From: JAKLQR01 sp963753165
Lineage (GTDB): Bacteria > Nitrospirota > Thermodesulfovibrionia > Thermodesulfovibrionales > SM23-35
NCBI GenBank assembly: GCA_963753165.1
Contig: CAVWBP010000009.1
Location: 210,173-274,172 of the forward strand
Direction: 5' to 3'
DNA length: 64,000 nt
Shown piece by piece: positions 61,780 to 64,000 of this stretch. Position 1 is the first letter of the stretch; every line of letters begins with the position of its first letter. A model generated the notes under the pieces. The model was not told the DNA's origin, did no database searches, and saw only the letters and a list, made by a program, of their open reading frames with translations. Both the position numbers and the translations under genes were made by a program.

Positions 61780-61872
61780 GGAGAGAAAATTCTCACCTCC
61801 TCCGGGAACTTTTTCCGATCACCCGTTGTCTAAGAGACTAAGACCGGTCGAAAAGATCTTAAGGAGGTTGTT

Positions 61873-64000
61873 ATGAACGTATTCAAGATTATTTACTCTC
61901 TGTACTCTCATCTTGCTTCTCTTCATGGGAGCATCAGTCGGCTCTCAACAAAGTGAATCCGGTGACAAGACCCTGTCGCCGTATTTTTATGTATTGAGCG
62001 ATGATCCGGATGTTGATCAGCTTCCCCTGGAGTCCACCTCTGCGGTTGTAAACATTTCAGGAGTGATCGCTGACGTCAGAGTTACCCAGGTGTATAAGAA
62101 CGAAGGAAAGCGTCCCCTCGAAGCCATTTATGTATTTCCGGCTTCCACAAGGGCAGCGGTATATGGCATGAAGATGACGGTCGGCACGCGGGTTATTACC
62201 GCGCAGATCAGGAAGCGCGAAGAAGCGCGGCAGGAATATGAACAGGCGAAGCAGCAGGGGAAAAGCGCTTCCCTGCTGGAACAGCAGCGGCCGAATGTCT
62301 TTCAGATGAACGTCGCAAATATACTGCCGGGGGATGTGATTACCGTTGAACTCAGCTATACGGAACTGCTGGTACCGATGGAAGGAGTGTACGAATTTGT
62401 CTATCCGACCGTCGTTGGTCCCCGCTACTCAAATCAACCGGCGGATACGTCCCCACCCTCTGAAAGATGGATACAGAACCCTTATCTCCATCAGGGAGAA
62501 TCTCCGCACTATGCCTTTGATATTACCGTCAACCTGAATGCCGGCATGCCTGTGAAAGAAATCACCTCGCCCTCACATAAAGTGAAGGTAAGCTATGACG
62601 GCCCTTTAATTGCCGCGGCAAAACTTGACCAGGCAGAGAAATACGGCGGCAACCGGGACTATATCCTCCAATACCGGCTGGACGGCGGACAGATAGAATC
62701 GGGTCTTCTTTTGTATAAAGGGGAGAAAGAAAATTTCTTCCTGCTCATGATGCAGCCGCCCAGGAGGGTGACAACCGCTCAGATTCCCAAACGCGAATAT
62801 ATTTTTATTGTGGATGTGTCGGGTTCAATGCACGGATTCCCGCTGGATATCTCGAAAACATTACTGAAAGACCTCATCAGCGGGCTGAGGCCAACTGATA
62901 CATTCAATGTCCTCCTTTTTGCAGGCGGATCGACCGTTCTGTCGGAAAAATCTCTTCCCGCTACACAGGAAAATATCGGCAAAGCAATTTCTGTAATTGA
63001 CAGCCAGAAGGGTGGAGGGGGCACTGAACTCCTGCCCGCACTGAAGCGGGCATTCGCTCTGCCCAAAGGCGAGGGATATGCGCGGACAGTCGTCATCGCA
63101 ACAGACGGTTATGTGACGGTTGAAGAAGAGGCCTTTGACCTGATCCGGAAGAATCTCGGCAATGCAAACATGTTCCCTTTCGGTATCGGATCGAGCGTGA
63201 ACCGCCATATTATCGAGGGGATGGCCCGTGTCGGAATGGGAGAACCGTTTGTTGTCACCAAAAAAGAAGAGGCACTGGAACAGGCAGAGAGGTTGCGCAG
63301 ATTGATCCGGTCGCCGGTGCTCACCAACATAGAAATAGATTTTGACACATTCCAGGCATATGATGTTGAGCCCCCGGGCATCCCGGACGTGCTGGCCGAG
63401 CGGCCGGTTATCGTATTTGGAAAATGGCGCGGCCGGCCGCAGGGAAGGATCACTCTCAAGGGAGTTTCCGGCGATAAACCCTATATAGATACTATCGAGG
63501 TGAAATCGGTAAATCCGGTCAATGAGAACTCCGCGCTGCGCTATTTGTGGGCACGGCACAGGATTGCCCTGCTGTCCGATTACAACAGGCTGAGACCCGA
63601 TGATGAGCGCATTCAGGAAGTGACCAGCCTCGGACTTGCCTATAATCTGCTCACTGCATATACCTCGTTCGTTGCTGTCGACACGGAGGTTCGCAACAAG
63701 GATGGCCAGGTGACAACGGTCAGGCAACCCCTCCCGCTGCCGGAGGGGGTTTCTGACTATGCCGTTGGCGGTGTGGCAAAAGAAAGCCTTGCACCCGTGC
63801 CTTCTCTGATGAGGACGCAGGCAGTAAAAGATGAAAAAAAGCTGGGAGAAGAGAGCGATAAGCCCGGCAGCAAGGGGCAGAGAGAGTTCAAAATCAAGGA
63901 AGTATCGGTTCGCGGCGGCCTCTCAAAGACAGCCATTCAAAAAACCATAGAACAGCATATCGACGAGATCCGGTCCTGTATTGCAAAATGCTACCTACAG
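61873..64000 (+). CDS. VIT-VWA protein with AgmX/PglI-like C-terminal domain start (cut by window edge; +1 frameshift near the start)
   Basis: ATG 61873 with AAGGAGG upstream, then one extra A near 61888 in AAGATTATTT. Removing it gives MNVFKLFTLCTLILLLFMGA, a signal peptide. The open frame then runs to the window end, about 708 residues. VIT domain (about 35-165): SGVIADVRVTQVYKNEGKRP, YEQAKQQGKSASLLEQQRPN. VWA domain (about 300-480): YIFIVDVSGSMHGFPLDISK (MIDAS DxSxS). The last 35 residues (SVRGGLSKTAIQKTIEQHID, EIRSCIAKCYLQ) look like the start of an AgmX/PglI-type domain. Surface or periplasmic. Confidence 0.88.

Overview
The window is a gene-dense chromosomal segment (about 48 percent GC by eye) from a Gram-negative bacterium. 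KDO-8-phosphate phosphatase, several lipobox lipoproteins and periplasmic proteins indicate an outer membrane. Gene order (pheA-hisC-aroF-tyrA-aroA-cmk-ispH-rpsA-sppA-HU/IHF), a cobA-hemD fusion, c-di-GMP proteins and many dispersed palindromic repeats fit Nitrospirota or a related deep lineage. That placement is inference; no rRNA or tRNA gene was seen.

Layout. 1-1545: 5' part of gyrA (minus). 1.6-8.6 kb: comM-like AAA gene, two tandem paralogous microproteins, an ABC ATPase, a creatininase-family hydrolase, a YbjT-like Rossmann protein and a class II photolyase. 8.7-13.8 kb: a Cys-rich microprotein, a GAF-GGDEF diguanylate cyclase and, divergently, an overlapping pair (HEAT-repeat protein and HD-GYP protein) sharing an N-terminal domain. 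14-23.9 kb: aromatic amino acid operon running into cmk, ispH, rpsA, sppA and a HU/IHF gene. 24.3-31.7 kb: cobA-hemD, a membrane glycosylation set (PAP2-GT39 fusion, GT2, flippase-like protein), sixA and a beta-CASP nuclease. 31.8-36.8 kb: GroES-like protein, TPR lipoprotein, HD-GYP receptor, STAS-like protein, rmuC. 36.9-43.1 kb: a compact minus-strand run kdsC-pgsA-plsY-TPR membrane protein-DUF4388 protein-queC-DUF1284-UPF0158. 43.3-52.5 kb: mixed accessory genes including a decayed Lon/HAD gene, a propionate-CoA ligase, a SprT-like protease and a truncated transposase. 52.6-64 kb: glycogen phosphorylase, LOG protein, metal-binding periplasmic protein, yajQ, several envelope proteins, a TauE-type exporter and the 5' part of a VIT-VWA protein.

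Two themes cut across the window. First, at least six conserved genes (comM, phr, ispH, queC, a LOG gene, the VIT-VWA gene) have small frame breaks, most explained by one extra base. Because ispH is normally essential, sequence error is the simplest explanation. Second, several genes have a TATAAT-like -10 box only 5-11 nt before the start codon and no Shine-Dalgarno sequence, suggesting leaderless transcripts.

The most promising novelties are the tandem YDLLWK microproteins, the HEAT/HD-GYP pair with a shared uncharacterised N-terminal domain, a miniature inverted-repeat element (two full copies and a half copy), a palindromic repeat inserted in frame into hemD, and the PAP2-GT39 fusion in a polyprenyl-sugar cluster.
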